Below, piece by piece: positions 25,438 through 34,646 of a stretch of 34,819 nt of DNA; the stretch's first letter is position 1, and each line of letters begins with the position of its first letter. The stretch comes from Gammaproteobacteria bacterium. Its GTDB lineage: Bacteria > Pseudomonadota > Gammaproteobacteria > Enterobacterales > Kangiellaceae. Both the position numbers and the translations under genes were made by a program. The stretch is taken from contig JABXIW010000203.1 in NCBI GenBank assembly GCA_013372875.1, forward strand, positions 1-34,819. The letters are read 5' to 3'. Below the pieces are notes generated by a model. The model saw nothing but the letters and a program-made list of their open reading frames with translations. It ran no database searches and was not told the DNA's origin.

Positions 25438-25764
25438 TTATTTCTTGAGCGCACTCGTTAGCCATTGCCCATAAGAGGCCGAAACTTGGTCAATATTACA
25501 ACTAATTAATTCAGGCACATCATAAGGATGTTTATGAACTAAGAATTTTTCTATCTCAGTAAAATGCTTAGCTTTGGATTTAATCAGCATTACCACTTCG
25601 TTTTCCTGCTCAATCTTTCCCTGCCACTCATAAATACTGCTGACATTCGGCATCAGATTGACACAGGCTGCTAATTTGGCTGCAACCAATTGGCGGGCCA
25701 AAGACTCGGCCGTAGCTTGGTCGGGCGCGGTGCTGATAAACAGTTGATAGCTTTGCTGATTCAT
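25438..25764 (-). CDS. cutA: Divalent cation tolerance protein CutA
   Basis: A 108-residue protein, the usual CutA1 length. Typical blocks are APDQATAESLARQLVAAKLAACVNLMPNVSSIYEWQGKI (in part, residues 13-52), EVVMLIKSK and HPYDVPELI. CutA forms a very stable trimer and was linked to copper and other divalent-metal tolerance in E. coli; its biochemical role is not settled. It is the first gene of cutA-dsbD-(Cys-rich)-copA-copB. On the minus strand a perfect TATAAT (25834-25829) lies about 65 bases upstream of the start and could be a -10 element, but no good -35 is spaced to it. Confidence 0.95.
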   Translation of the reverse strand: MNQQSYQLFISTAPDQATAESLARQLVAAKLAACVNLMPNVSSIYEWQGKIEQENEVVMLIKSKAKHFTEIEKFLVHKHPYDVPELISCNIDQVSASYGQWLTSALKK

Positions 25765-25927
25765 TTTCTTAATTGAAGCCTAATAATTAGTTACAATTAG
25801 TGCGCTTGTATTATTACTATTGGCCGCCATTATAAGGCTATTAGGTCAAAAACGCATGAATTGCTGGCAGTAAATCGCGTAAAGGTTTGTCAGCAATATC
25901 AGTGCTTTAGAGAGAATTATTAGAAAT

Positions 25928-26416
25928 ATGTGGTTTCGACATTTTGTTTTATTATTTATCGCCATAGCTATTGCTGAAGTTTATGTCTTGATCGGTGTTG
26001 GTGGATTAATTGGCAAATGGCCAACCATTGGCCTGATCATTCTGACAGGAGTCATCGGCGTTAATATGCTTAAAGGGCAGGGCATTAGTGTTTTTGCTCG
26101 CTTCCAAGAAAAACTTAGCAGTGGTCAAGCACCTGCCGAAGAGATGGTGGAAGGTGTTTTATTAGTGGTGGCAGGAGCTTTCTTAATCACACCTGGCTTT
26201 TTAACCGATACGCTAGGATTCTTATGGTTAATTCCGCAAAGCCGTGACTGGTTTGCTAAGAAATTGATCAAATTGGGCTGGTTTAAGTCGGTAAAAACCA
26301 CCGGATTTCATCCTCATTCCGGACAAAACTCTTTTGAGCAAGCAAACTCAACTCATCAGTCGCCGGCTAAATCGGATGATGGTGTAATAGAAGGTGAGTT
26401 TGAGCGCAAAGATTAA
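25928..26416 (+). CDS. fxsA: FxsA family membrane protein
   Basis: A 162-residue protein with hydrophobic segments at about 5-22, 27-48 and 76-98. The conserved FxsA region includes IAEVYVLIGVGGLIG, GVIGVNMLKGQGISV and LLVVAGAFLITPGFLTDTLGFL. The tail beyond residue 120 is polar and variable. In E. coli, FxsA (suppressor of F exclusion of phage T7) is encoded between aspA and groES; here it is divergent from cutA, which repeats the dsbD-cutA...fxsA...groESL order. An AGAG-type ribosome binding site is weak. Family assignment is strong; the biochemical function is not known. Confidence 0.93.
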   Translation: MWFRHFVLLFIAIAIAEVYVLIGVGGLIGKWPTIGLIILTGVIGVNMLKGQGISVFARFQEKLSSGQAPAEEMVEGVLLVVAGAFLITPGFLTDTLGFLWLIPQSRDWFAKKLIKLGWFKSVKTTGFHPHSGQNSFEQANSTHQSPAKSDDGVIEGEFERKD

Positions 26417-28815
<2,399 letters not shown>

Positions 28816-28831
28816 AACTTCAGCCCACACT

Positions 28832-28859
28832 AAAACGCCAGCATTATGCTGGCGTTTTT
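28832..28859 (+). terminator. Terminator of katG (first copy of a duplicated hairpin)
   Basis: AAAACGCCAGCA and TGCTGGCGTTTT form a perfect 12-base-pair stem around TTA, followed by a T-run. It begins 17 bases after the katG stop codon. Bases 28837-28861 recur exactly at 29725-29749. Confidence 0.92.
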
Positions 28860-28928
28860 ATTTGAGATATAGATAAGTTTAATATTTGTTATAGAATATC
28901 CGCTCAAAAATAATAACTAGGAACTCAA

Positions 28929-29714
28929 ATGATGAAATGCGCATTAACACTATTTATTTTTATGGCTAGTTTTGCAGCTAGTGCTGGTGATTCGCCAACG
29001 GAAAGTACCGTAACAGGTAATGTTAAAGAAGTGATATTAAAAACCTACAAGTTAAGAACAAAACCTTATCAGCTTACCGATAAAAATCAGCCAATCGATA
29101 CTTCAGTGAGTAAGTACAATGAAAAGCATCAATTGGTTGCTTATATGCGCAAAATAGATATTACAGGCGGTGCTGATATTGGAAAGGAAAAGGATGATAG
29201 CTACTGGTTGGTCGAAATAGATAAAATCATTAACTATGATGAAAATGGATATCCAATAACTGATAAGGCTACTAGTAACAGCTATGATGAAGAAGGCAGA
29301 ATCATCAGCTCTGTTGTTAAAAGCGAATATGAAAAAACGGTAAAGAAATATACTTATAAAGAAAATCAAAAAATTATTGAAACCTTAGAATTTAAGAATG
29401 GTAATTTGACGCCAACAACTGGTGAATTTGCTCCTCCCAAGGAAACTATTACTTACGATAAATCAGGTAGAATCGAACGATTTGATTATGACTGCGAAGG
29501 ATGTGTTGATATAACCTATGAATATAATGAACAGGGTTTTGTATCGAAAGAAAGCTTCTATCGATATGATAAATTAGATCATGAGGTCATCTTCAAATAT
29601 CCAAAAATTGATGAGCATGGTAACTGGCTAGAACGATTGGATATTCTCACTAGTCATGTCAGTAATAATGAAACAGCCCAGATGGTGGTAAGACAAATCA
29701 GTTATAGAGATTAA
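28929..29714 (+). CDS. Secreted protein with degenerate YD/RHS-like repeats, function unknown
   Basis: A 261-residue protein I cannot assign. A signal peptide is present (about 1-19, ending SFAASA-GD). The mature part has recurring short hairpin-like units of the pattern Tyr-Asp/Asn-x-x-Gly: YDENGYPIT, YDEEGRIIS, YDKSGRIER and YNEQGFVSK, resembling degenerate YD (RHS-type) repeats of the kind found in small secreted beta-rich proteins. A single Cys pair (DCEGC) lies near residue 184. An AGGAA ribosome binding site precedes ATG 28929. The gene is AT-rich compared with katG and is bracketed by two identical 25-base terminator repeats, which suggests it was inserted as a unit. It is too short to be an RHS toxin. 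Confidence 0.72.
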   Translation: MMKCALTLFIFMASFAASAGDSPTESTVTGNVKEVILKTYKLRTKPYQLTDKNQPIDTSVSKYNEKHQLVAYMRKIDITGGADIGKEKDDSYWLVEIDKIINYDENGYPITDKATSNSYDEEGRIISSVVKSEYEKTVKKYTYKENQKIIETLEFKNGNLTPTTGEFAPPKETITYDKSGRIERFDYDCEGCVDITYEYNEQGFVSKESFYRYDKLDHEVIFKYPKIDEHGNWLERLDILTSHVSNNETAQMVVRQISYRD

Positions 29715-29724
29715 CTTTTGAAAA

Positions 29725-29749
29725 GCCAGCATTATGCTGGCGTTTTTAT
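29725..29749. terminator. Second copy of the katG-type terminator hairpin
   Basis: GCCAGCA-TTA-TGCTGGC is a 7-base-pair stem followed by GTTTTT. These 25 bases are identical to 28837-28861. It lies 11 bases after the YD-repeat gene stop and 15 bases from the stop of the convergent DUF1428 gene. A short T-run on the other strand could allow weak termination of that gene too. Confidence 0.88.
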
Positions 29750-29764
29750 ATAAAACTGTTTTGA

Positions 29765-30121
29765 TCAAACTAATGGCTTAAATCCACCATAAGCCATACG
29801 AGTGGCATCGAAGCCATCATCTGATGATTCCATTATCTCAGTCATGCGTGGGTCATTGGCCACTTTTTCATTGGCTAGGTCTCTAGCTTCTTTAGACTCA
29901 AATGTAACCCAGCCAAAAATAACCACTTCATCGGGTTTGGCATTGGCAGTTTCAACAAAGGAGCGAACGCCCTCAAGGCTCAAATCATCGCCCACAAACT
30001 CTTGATAATCCAGTGCGCCATGTTCTTTCCAAACTTCGGCTACTTGCTCAACCACTTGCTGGTAGTTGTTTAGCTTGTCCTTCGGTATAGGTAGTACAAA
30101 TCCATCGATATAATTAGCCAT
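29765..30121 (-). CDS. DUF1428 (YbaA-like) protein, copy 1
   Basis: A 118-residue protein with the DUF1428 pattern: MANYIDGFVLPIPKDKLNNY at the N-terminus, a GDD motif near residue 44, EVVIFGWVTFESKEARD in the middle and MAYGGFKPLV at the end. It belongs to the dimeric alpha-beta barrel group and is small and cytoplasmic with no known activity. A second member of the same family, also 118 residues, lies 1.3 kb away (31401-31757). GGGAAA gives an adequate ribosome binding site. It starts 23 bases downstream of the yjdM stop, so the two may be co-transcribed. Confidence 0.9.
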   Translation of the reverse strand: MANYIDGFVLPIPKDKLNNYQQVVEQVAEVWKEHGALDYQEFVGDDLSLEGVRSFVETANAKPDEVVIFGWVTFESKEARDLANEKVANDPRMTEIMESSDDGFDATRMAYGGFKPLV

Positions 30122-30143
30122 CAGCTTTCCCTATATTATGAGT

Positions 30144-30479
30144 CTAAGCCTTTTTCACAAAAGCCGCGGTGATCATCATTTCGCCAGCACCATCAACTTT
30201 GCAGTCGAGCTCGTGATCTTTGCCGTCTTTGATGCGACGAATCAGCGCCTTGGTGCCAATCTTTAGCACTAGCGAGCTACCTTTAACCTTTAAGTCTTTG
30301 ATAAAAGTGACTTTGTCGCCAGCAACAAGCGTTGTGCCATTAGAGTCTTTGGCGGTTGGTTCGTCATTTTCTGGGCTTTCGTCTGGGTTCCACTCATAGG
30401 CACATTCAGGACAAATCAATTGCTGCATGTCTTGGTAAACATACTCGGAATTACATTGTGGGCAAGGTGGTAGTGACAT
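30144..30479 (-). CDS. yjdM: YjdM/PhnA-type zinc-ribbon protein
   Basis: The protein is 111 residues from the ATG at 30479, exactly the length of E. coli YjdM (formerly PhnA). An in-frame TTG 30 bases earlier is rejected because family members begin MSLPxCPxC. The N-terminal zinc ribbon has CPQC and CPEC pairs (Cys6/Cys9 and Cys24/Cys27). The C-terminal domain has [23 protein letters not shown] and ends in FVKKA. Despite the old name it has no demonstrated phosphonate function in this context; no other phn gene is present. It starts a two-gene unit with the DUF1428 gene. Family assignment is secure, function unsettled. Confidence 0.94.
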   Translation of the reverse strand: MSLPPCPQCNSEYVYQDMQQLICPECAYEWNPDESPENDEPTAKDSNGTTLVAGDKVTFIKDLKVKGSSLVLKIGTKALIRRIKDGKDHELDCKVDGAGEMMITAAFVKKA

Positions 30480-30557
30480 AAGGGTTATCTTCTTAGTTGA
30501 ATAAGCCAATTGTAATGGCTTGATTCTATTTTAGCGAGTCGAGAAGGCTAGTTTTCC

Positions 30558-30585
30558 TGATTAACTATTCTTGATTAACTATTTT
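30558..30585. repeat. Tandem 14-base repeat between yjdM and the CPBP gene
   Basis: TGATTAACTATTCT (30558-30571) is followed directly by TGATTAACTATTTT (30572-30585), 13 of 14 positions identical. It lies in the divergent promoter region about 23 bases upstream of a candidate -35 for the CPBP gene. Tandem repeats in such a place can be regulator sites, but no binding protein is known here. Confidence 0.55.
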
Positions 30586-30607
30586 TTACCAATTTTTTAT
30601 CATCGCA

Positions 30608-30636
30608 TTGAAATACATTGGTATTGTAACTATTCT
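30608..30636 (+). promoter_or_regulatory. Candidate promoter of the CPBP gene
   Basis: TTGAAA (30608-30613) and TATTCT (30631-30636) are separated by 17 bases. Transcription would start near 30643, leaving a leader of about 24 bases that contains the AGGAAA ribosome binding site. Prediction by motif only. Confidence 0.4.
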
Positions 30637-30666
30637 GTAAACATCAGATTTATATAGGAAAATTCG

Positions 30667-31368
30667 ATGTTAGGGATCCTCGTTATATTGGTCGTTTCAT
30701 GGCTGTTGTTACATTTCAGCGTTAAGAAGGACTTGCTGGCTTTAGGCTTTACCCCTGTGGCGCCAAGGCTGTTGCAATTCTTTGTTGGCATCCTAGTTAT
30801 GCTTATATTGCTTCTTTTAGTGGTCGCGGCCGATACTTGGTGGTATCAATTTACATGGCAAAAGCAGGAAAGTTTTTCTCTGAGTTTGTTGGGTAACTCC
30901 GCTTGGTATTACTTTAAAGCAGTGTTAACCGAAGATTTAGTATTCCGTGGTGCAATTTTATATATTCTAGTGAAGAAACTTGGTCCGAAAATCGGCGTGG
31001 TTTTATCGGCGATTGCCTTTGGTATTTACCATTGGTTTTCTTTTGGCCTTTTAAATGGCGATATCAATATTGTTTTACTGACCTATGTATTTATAACCAC
31101 AGGCCTAATGGGGTTGGCCTGGGCTTATACCTTTGTAAGAACACAATCGATTATTATGCCTTTAGGGATGCATCTGGGTTGGAACCAAGCTCAAGCTCTG
31201 TTTTATCCGAACCAGCCTTATGGCGAGCTACTTTATAAAGTGATTGAACGAGTTGATGTTGGTGAGGGAGTTAATCTTATCTACCTGCTGGCTAAAGCCT
31301 TGATTATTCCAGCTTTGGTCATGCTGCTTGTGTTTTTTTATACTAAAGATAAGGAAGTTGAAACTTAG
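30667..31368 (+). CDS. CPBP-family intramembrane protease-like protein
   Basis: A 233-residue protein with about six transmembrane helices. The CPBP (CAAX protease/bacteriocin-processing) motifs are all visible. Motif 1 is EDLVFRG, with Glu89, Asp90 and Arg94, where the usual second Glu is Asp. Motif 2 is FGIYHW with His122, and motif 3 is HLGWN with His169 and Asn173. The catalytic set is therefore nearly complete, so activity is possible but the Glu-to-Asp change should be kept in mind. In bacteria such proteins can process peptides or act in immunity to bacteriocins; no bacteriocin gene is seen nearby. AGGAAAA lies 7 bases upstream of the ATG. Confidence 0.9.
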   Translation: MLGILVILVVSWLLLHFSVKKDLLALGFTPVAPRLLQFFVGILVMLILLLLVVAADTWWYQFTWQKQESFSLSLLGNSAWYYFKAVLTEDLVFRGAILYILVKKLGPKIGVVLSAIAFGIYHWFSFGLLNGDINIVLLTYVFITTGLMGLAWAYTFVRTQSIIMPLGMHLGWNQAQALFYPNQPYGELLYKVIERVDVGEGVNLIYLLAKALIIPALVMLLVFFYTKDKEVET

Positions 31369-31400
31369 TTTTTAAAGGGCTCCGAGACAAAAGTTAATTA

Positions 31401-31757
31401 CTATTGGTCAACAATAGTCTCAAAACCGCCAAATATCATGCGTTTACCATCAAAGGGAACTGCATCAGGGCCAATGCACTGCATACGCGGATCTTCCATT
31501 GCTTTTTTCATGCCGCTGTCGCGAACTTCCTTCGAGGGCCAAGTAATCCACGAAAATACTACGGTTTCGTTTTCAGCACACTTAACAGCCATTGGAAATG
31601 AAGTGATTTTCCCTTCTGGCACATCATCTCCCCAATTTTCAACTACAGAAATAGCGCCATACTCTTTAAAAACAATGGCCGCTTCTTCTGCGAGTTTTAT
31701 ATAAGCTGCTTTTTCAGTATTTGGAACTGCTATGACATACCCATCAACATACGACAT
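31401..31757 (-). CDS. DUF1428 (YbaA-like) protein, copy 2
   Basis: I place the start at the ATG 31757, giving 118 residues, because GAGG lies about 9 bases upstream and the family begins M-x-YVDGY. A GTG at 31766 is in frame but would lie inside that ribosome binding site. The protein has the DUF1428 pattern: YVDGYVIAVPN, a WGDDV motif, ETVVFSWITWPSKEVRD, DPRMQ and MIFGGFETIV. It resembles copy 1 (29765-30121) along its whole length but is clearly diverged, so this is an old duplication or a separate acquisition. It is convergent with the CPBP gene and divergent from the 2OG oxygenase gene. Function unknown. Confidence 0.9.
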   Translation of the reverse strand: MSYVDGYVIAVPNTEKAAYIKLAEEAAIVFKEYGAISVVENWGDDVPEGKITSFPMAVKCAENETVVFSWITWPSKEVRDSGMKKAMEDPRMQCIGPDAVPFDGKRMIFGGFETIVDQ

Positions 31758-31934
31758 TGGTAACACCTCAGAAGTTAAGTTACTAATAATTGATTATTCT
31801 AATATTAATTGTCTTATTATGTGTATCGATTAGGTTTCATATGTAGCATTTATCAGCGAACCAATAAATAATTATTCCCAATCTTGAGCTTTAGAGTTAT
31901 AAAGCATCATTGAATGATTATTTGAGTTACCTGC

Positions 31935-32576
31935 TTGAATAGGCCGCTAAGTTCCCCCGATTCGACCAATGAGGATATCTTTGCTCGAATTTGCCACGCC
32001 ATCGCAAATGATGGCTATATCGTATTGCCGCAAGTCTTGCCCGATGAACTGCTGAATCAATTGTTTGTTAATCTAATTGAGCTAAATCCCCATGATTTTG
32101 AGCGCGCTGGAATTGGCCGTGAAGAGGATTTCCAAAAGAATCGTTTCGTGCGCCAAGATGCAATTCACTGGTTAGAACCGCAGATGGAGTTTGCCCAAGG
32201 TTACTTTGCTTGGATGGAAGAATTGCGATTAAGACTCAATCGTCAGCTATTTTTAGGGCTTTTTGACTACGAATCCATGTTTGCTCATTATCCCGAAGGT
32301 GCTTTTTATAAGCGCCATCTCGATGCTTTTAAGGGCAACACCAATCGCCGTTTGAGCACGGTCTTGTATTTAAACCCGCAATGGCATCCAGAAGATGGTG
32401 GTGAGTTGTTGATGTATCAGAAGCGGCAAAAAACACCTTTTGAAAGCGTATTGCCTACCTATGGCACTATGGTTATTTTCCTGAGCGAACAGTTCCCGCA
32501 CGAGGTTTTGCCTGCCCATAGATCACGCTTCAGCTTAACCGGCTGGTTTAGGGTCAATGACCAGAATCCGTTTTAG
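31935..32576 (+). CDS. 2OG-Fe(II) oxygenase (prolyl 4-hydroxylase-like)
   Basis: A 213-residue protein with the Fe(II)-binding triad of the 2-oxoglutarate dioxygenase fold: His128 and Asp130 in YKRHLDAF, distal His189 in EQFPHEVLP, and Arg198 for 2-oxoglutarate in RSRFSLTGWFR. The N-terminal region DGYIVLPQVLPDELLNQL matches the usual start of this family, so the frame is right. The start codon must be TTG at 31935, since an in-frame TGA lies 12 bases before it and no in-frame ATG or GTG occurs before the conserved region; the ribosome binding site is poor. The target is unknown; relatives hydroxylate protein residues. The stop overlaps that of the convergent gene by 4 bases. Confidence 0.9.
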   Translation: MNRPLSSPDSTNEDIFARICHAIANDGYIVLPQVLPDELLNQLFVNLIELNPHDFERAGIGREEDFQKNRFVRQDAIHWLEPQMEFAQGYFAWMEELRLRLNRQLFLGLFDYESMFAHYPEGAFYKRHLDAFKGNTNRRLSTVLYLNPQWHPEDGGELLMYQKRQKTPFESVLPTYGTMVIFLSEQFPHEVLPAHRSRFSLTGWFRVNDQNPF

Positions 32577-33280
32577 TTATTTTTATCCTCAAACAACTCT
32601 TCGGCGGTTTCTTTGATGCGTTCGATGCCGGCGTCGATGATTGGGCTTAGGTAGTCGGAGGCTTGGTCCATGAGGGCTTCGCCGGTGTTGCTGGCGACTT
32701 TTTTGGCGATCTTTTTAAGAGTGGCTTTTAGTACGCCGCGGAAGGATTTGTCGGGGGCGCCTGCTTTAATCAGGGCTTTTTTGACCGCGGTTTTTTCTTT
32801 AGCGGTTAGGTTGGATTCGATAAGCGCGCTAATGGCATGGAGTCCAAGTTTTACGATACTGGGCGAGAAGGAGCCATCGGAGACAAAGCCGAGTTTTTTG
32901 ACTTGTGAGCGTAGGTGATCGGAAACCAGTGGGTTTTCCACTTCGAGTACGAACAAGTCGCCGTCTTTTTGAATTAATGGTCTTTTTAGAAGCTTGATGA
33001 CTTTTTGATTGAGATCATCGTCGGAAGAGCGTCTTAATTCACGGTTGTAGATTAGGCTGCGGGCTTTGGTTCGGGTGACTTTGAGTTTGGATACCAATTC
33101 ATACAATTCAGGCTCGGCGTCAATGGCTCCGAGTTGCTCTAAAACATTGAGCACCACTAATTCGATTTCACCTTTGGGTAAAGCGCCAAAGGCTGGCGAG
33201 GTATAACTTTGCAAAAAGTAAGCCAGCGCTGCTTTAGCTTCTTTCTCGCTGGATGCTTTTAGTATCTTATCGATATCCAT
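32573..33280 (-). CDS. Hypothetical protein, distal gene of a two-gene module
   Basis: A 235-residue soluble protein I do not recognise. The N-terminal half is predicted helical, with KAALAYFLQSYTSPAFG and a LYELVSKLKVTRTKARSLIYNREL stretch that reads like a helix-turn-helix-type segment. The second half has an alanine- and lysine-rich amphipathic region (about 150-210, KTAVKKALIKAGAPDKS and LKKIAKKVASNTGEALMD) and ends acidic. There is no signal peptide or transmembrane segment. Its ATG shares one base with the stop of the upstream gene (TAATG), so the pair is strictly coupled. Codon use looks more G-rich than its partner. The partner is a membrane-anchored coiled-coil protein; together they could be a stress or defence pair, which is speculation. 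Confidence 0.72.
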   Translation of the reverse strand: MDIDKILKASSEKEAKAALAYFLQSYTSPAFGALPKGEIELVVLNVLEQLGAIDAEPELYELVSKLKVTRTKARSLIYNRELRRSSDDDLNQKVIKLLKRPLIQKDGDLFVLEVENPLVSDHLRSQVKKLGFVSDGSFSPSIVKLGLHAISALIESNLTAKEKTAVKKALIKAGAPDKSFRGVLKATLKKIAKKVASNTGEALMDQASDYLSPIIDAGIERIKETAEELFEDKNN

Positions 33281-34146
33281 TATTTACCTTTTAATTCTTT
33301 CGATTTTTGATTGTTTTCAAATTCTTCTTGCTTTTCGTTAATTTGTTTGAATGCAGCTTCCATAGCAGCTTCTGCCTTATTCAATTGTAATTCAGCATTC
33401 TCAATATATTTATCAATGTCAGTTTCTAGATTTATTTCAGAGCGGATACTTGCTAGTACCCCCGGTAAAAGCCTAGACACCTCTTTGAGCGCATGAAATG
33501 ATTTTATACTGAATTCTTGCTTTAAATTATTTAAATCCTTCCAAGCAATGTGTCTAGCATCTGCAGCTATTTTTGCTTGCTCAGAATTAAAGTCTAGAGC
33601 GGCTGACAAAGCATCCCATATAGCTTTATCAGTCCTTGCCTCTTCATTAAATTGGGAAATAGAAGCTAATATTCTAGATGATTCCATTTGATACTTTTGA
33701 TAAGCGTTATCTTGAATGTTGCGTTCGGATCTGGCTTCATTAATCGTTAATAAATCAGGAAGCAAAGTTAGTAGCACCTCTCCTAAATCTCCTACAAAAG
33801 TATTAATTCTAAACGCGGTGTTGTCAGAAGAAATAAGCGCAGCCTTGGCTGCAGTGGCTTGAAGTTTTTTAAAGAATGCATCGGGTTTCGTTTTGCTAAT
33901 ATCAATATCAGATAAGCCCATTGTATTCGAAATAGATGAAGTTAATTCTGAAACTGCCTCTAAATAAACAGACTTTCTAAGCTCCATAAATCTGTCTGCT
34001 TGATTTTCTTTAGTTGCGTGCTTTAACTGCTTCTTTTGTAATTTGTAATGGTGTCTGTTAGCTAGTAAGACACCAAATAAAGTAATTAAAGCTGCTATTA
34101 GAGCGGCATATACGGTATCAGGTATATTCTTCAGCAGTTCTAACAT
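33280..34146 (-). CDS. Membrane-anchored coiled-coil protein, first gene of a two-gene module
   Basis: A 288-residue protein of unknown function. One transmembrane helix (about 11-29, TVYAALIAALITLFGVLLA) is followed at once by a basic stretch and then a long helical, coiled-coil-prone domain with high Lys, Glu, Gln and Ala content (about 35-285). Short N-terminal anchors followed by RxHHxKLQKKQLKHA-type linkers are common in orphan accessory proteins in variable genome regions. The gene is AT-rich compared with groES next to it. It is upstream of and coupled to the 235-residue gene. It is divergent from groES, with 170 bases between them that carry the heat-shock control region, so it may share that region. 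I cannot name a family. Confidence 0.74.
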   Translation of the reverse strand: MLELLKNIPDTVYAALIAALITLFGVLLANRHHYKLQKKQLKHATKENQADRFMELRKSVYLEAVSELTSSISNTMGLSDIDISKTKPDAFFKKLQATAAKAALISSDNTAFRINTFVGDLGEVLLTLLPDLLTINEARSERNIQDNAYQKYQMESSRILASISQFNEEARTDKAIWDALSAALDFNSEQAKIAADARHIAWKDLNNLKQEFSIKSFHALKEVSRLLPGVLASIRSEINLETDIDKYIENAELQLNKAEAAMEAAFKQINEKQEEFENNQKSKELKGK

Positions 34147-34209
34147 TCAATATAACTCCTTTCTTCTGTAGTTAGCTCTATTTATTACTCTCCATTAATT
34201 ATATAAATA

Positions 34210-34236
34210 TTAGCACTCAACCCCCTTGAGTGCTAA
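34210..34236. promoter_or_regulatory. CIRCE operator (HrcA site) of groESL
   Basis: TTAGCACTC (34210-34218), nine bases, GAGTGCTAA (34228-34236): this is the consensus CIRCE element with no mismatch and the exact 9-base spacer. CIRCE is bound by the heat-shock repressor HrcA, so an hrcA gene should exist elsewhere in this genome. The right half-site overlaps the -35 element of a sigma-32-type promoter, which explains how binding would block transcription. Confidence 0.97.
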
Positions 34237-34252
34237 AATTTCGTCCCCATAT
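34225..34252 (+). promoter_or_regulatory. Sigma-32 (RpoH) type promoter of groESL
   Basis: CTTGAG (34225-34230) and CCCCATAT (34245-34252) are 14 bases apart, matching the CTTGAA-N13-15-CCCCATNT heat-shock consensus with one mismatch. Transcription would begin near 34258, leaving a leader of about 58 bases before groES. The -35 is shared with the CIRCE element. Confidence 0.85.
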
Positions 34253-34316
34253 CTTGTTCACTTATTTAAATTTAAGCCTCAAATCCAATCAATAAGAGGC
34301 AGTTTAGGAGAGAAAA

Positions 34317-34604
34317 ATGAGCTTACGTCCATTACATGACCGCGTTGTAGTAAAACGCATTGAAGAAGAAGCACTTTCTGCTGGTGGTATCGTAATTCCT
34401 GATAACGCTAAAGAGAAAGCTAACAAAGGTACTGTTATCGCTGTGGGTAACGGTAAAGCGTTGGATAACGGCGAGGTTCGTGCTTTAGCTGTTAAAGAAG
34501 GCGATGTAGTTTTATTTGGCCAATACGCAGGTCAAGAAGTGAAGGTTGATGGCGATAAAGTCTTAGTGCTTAAAGAAGAAGAAATCTTCGCAATCGTAGA
34601 ATAA
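34317..34604 (+). CDS. groES: Co-chaperonin GroES
   Basis: A 95-residue co-chaperonin, the usual length. The N-terminus [18 protein letters not shown] leads to the mobile loop [20 protein letters not shown] that contacts GroEL. The C-terminal part [12 protein letters not shown] closes the beta-barrel. Seven copies cap the GroEL ring during ATP-driven protein folding. An AGGAG ribosome binding site lies 6 bases before the ATG. groEL follows after 54 bases. The operon is controlled by the CIRCE and sigma-32 elements just upstream. Confidence 0.98.
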   Translation: MSLRPLHDRVVVKRIEEEALSAGGIVIPDNAKEKANKGTVIAVGNGKALDNGEVRALAVKEGDVVLFGQYAGQEVKVDGDKVLVLKEEEIFAIVE

Positions 34605-34646
34605 TCGACTATTTAATAGATTTTAACCGAATTTAAAAGAATTTAG

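Noticed and set aside
28929..29714. RHS/YD-repeat toxin
   Set aside because: It is only 261 residues, has no core RHS motif or toxin domain, and has no immunity gene after it.
30480..30509. Longer N-terminus of YjdM from a TTG
   Set aside because: The shorter form has the exact length and N-terminal motif of the E. coli protein.
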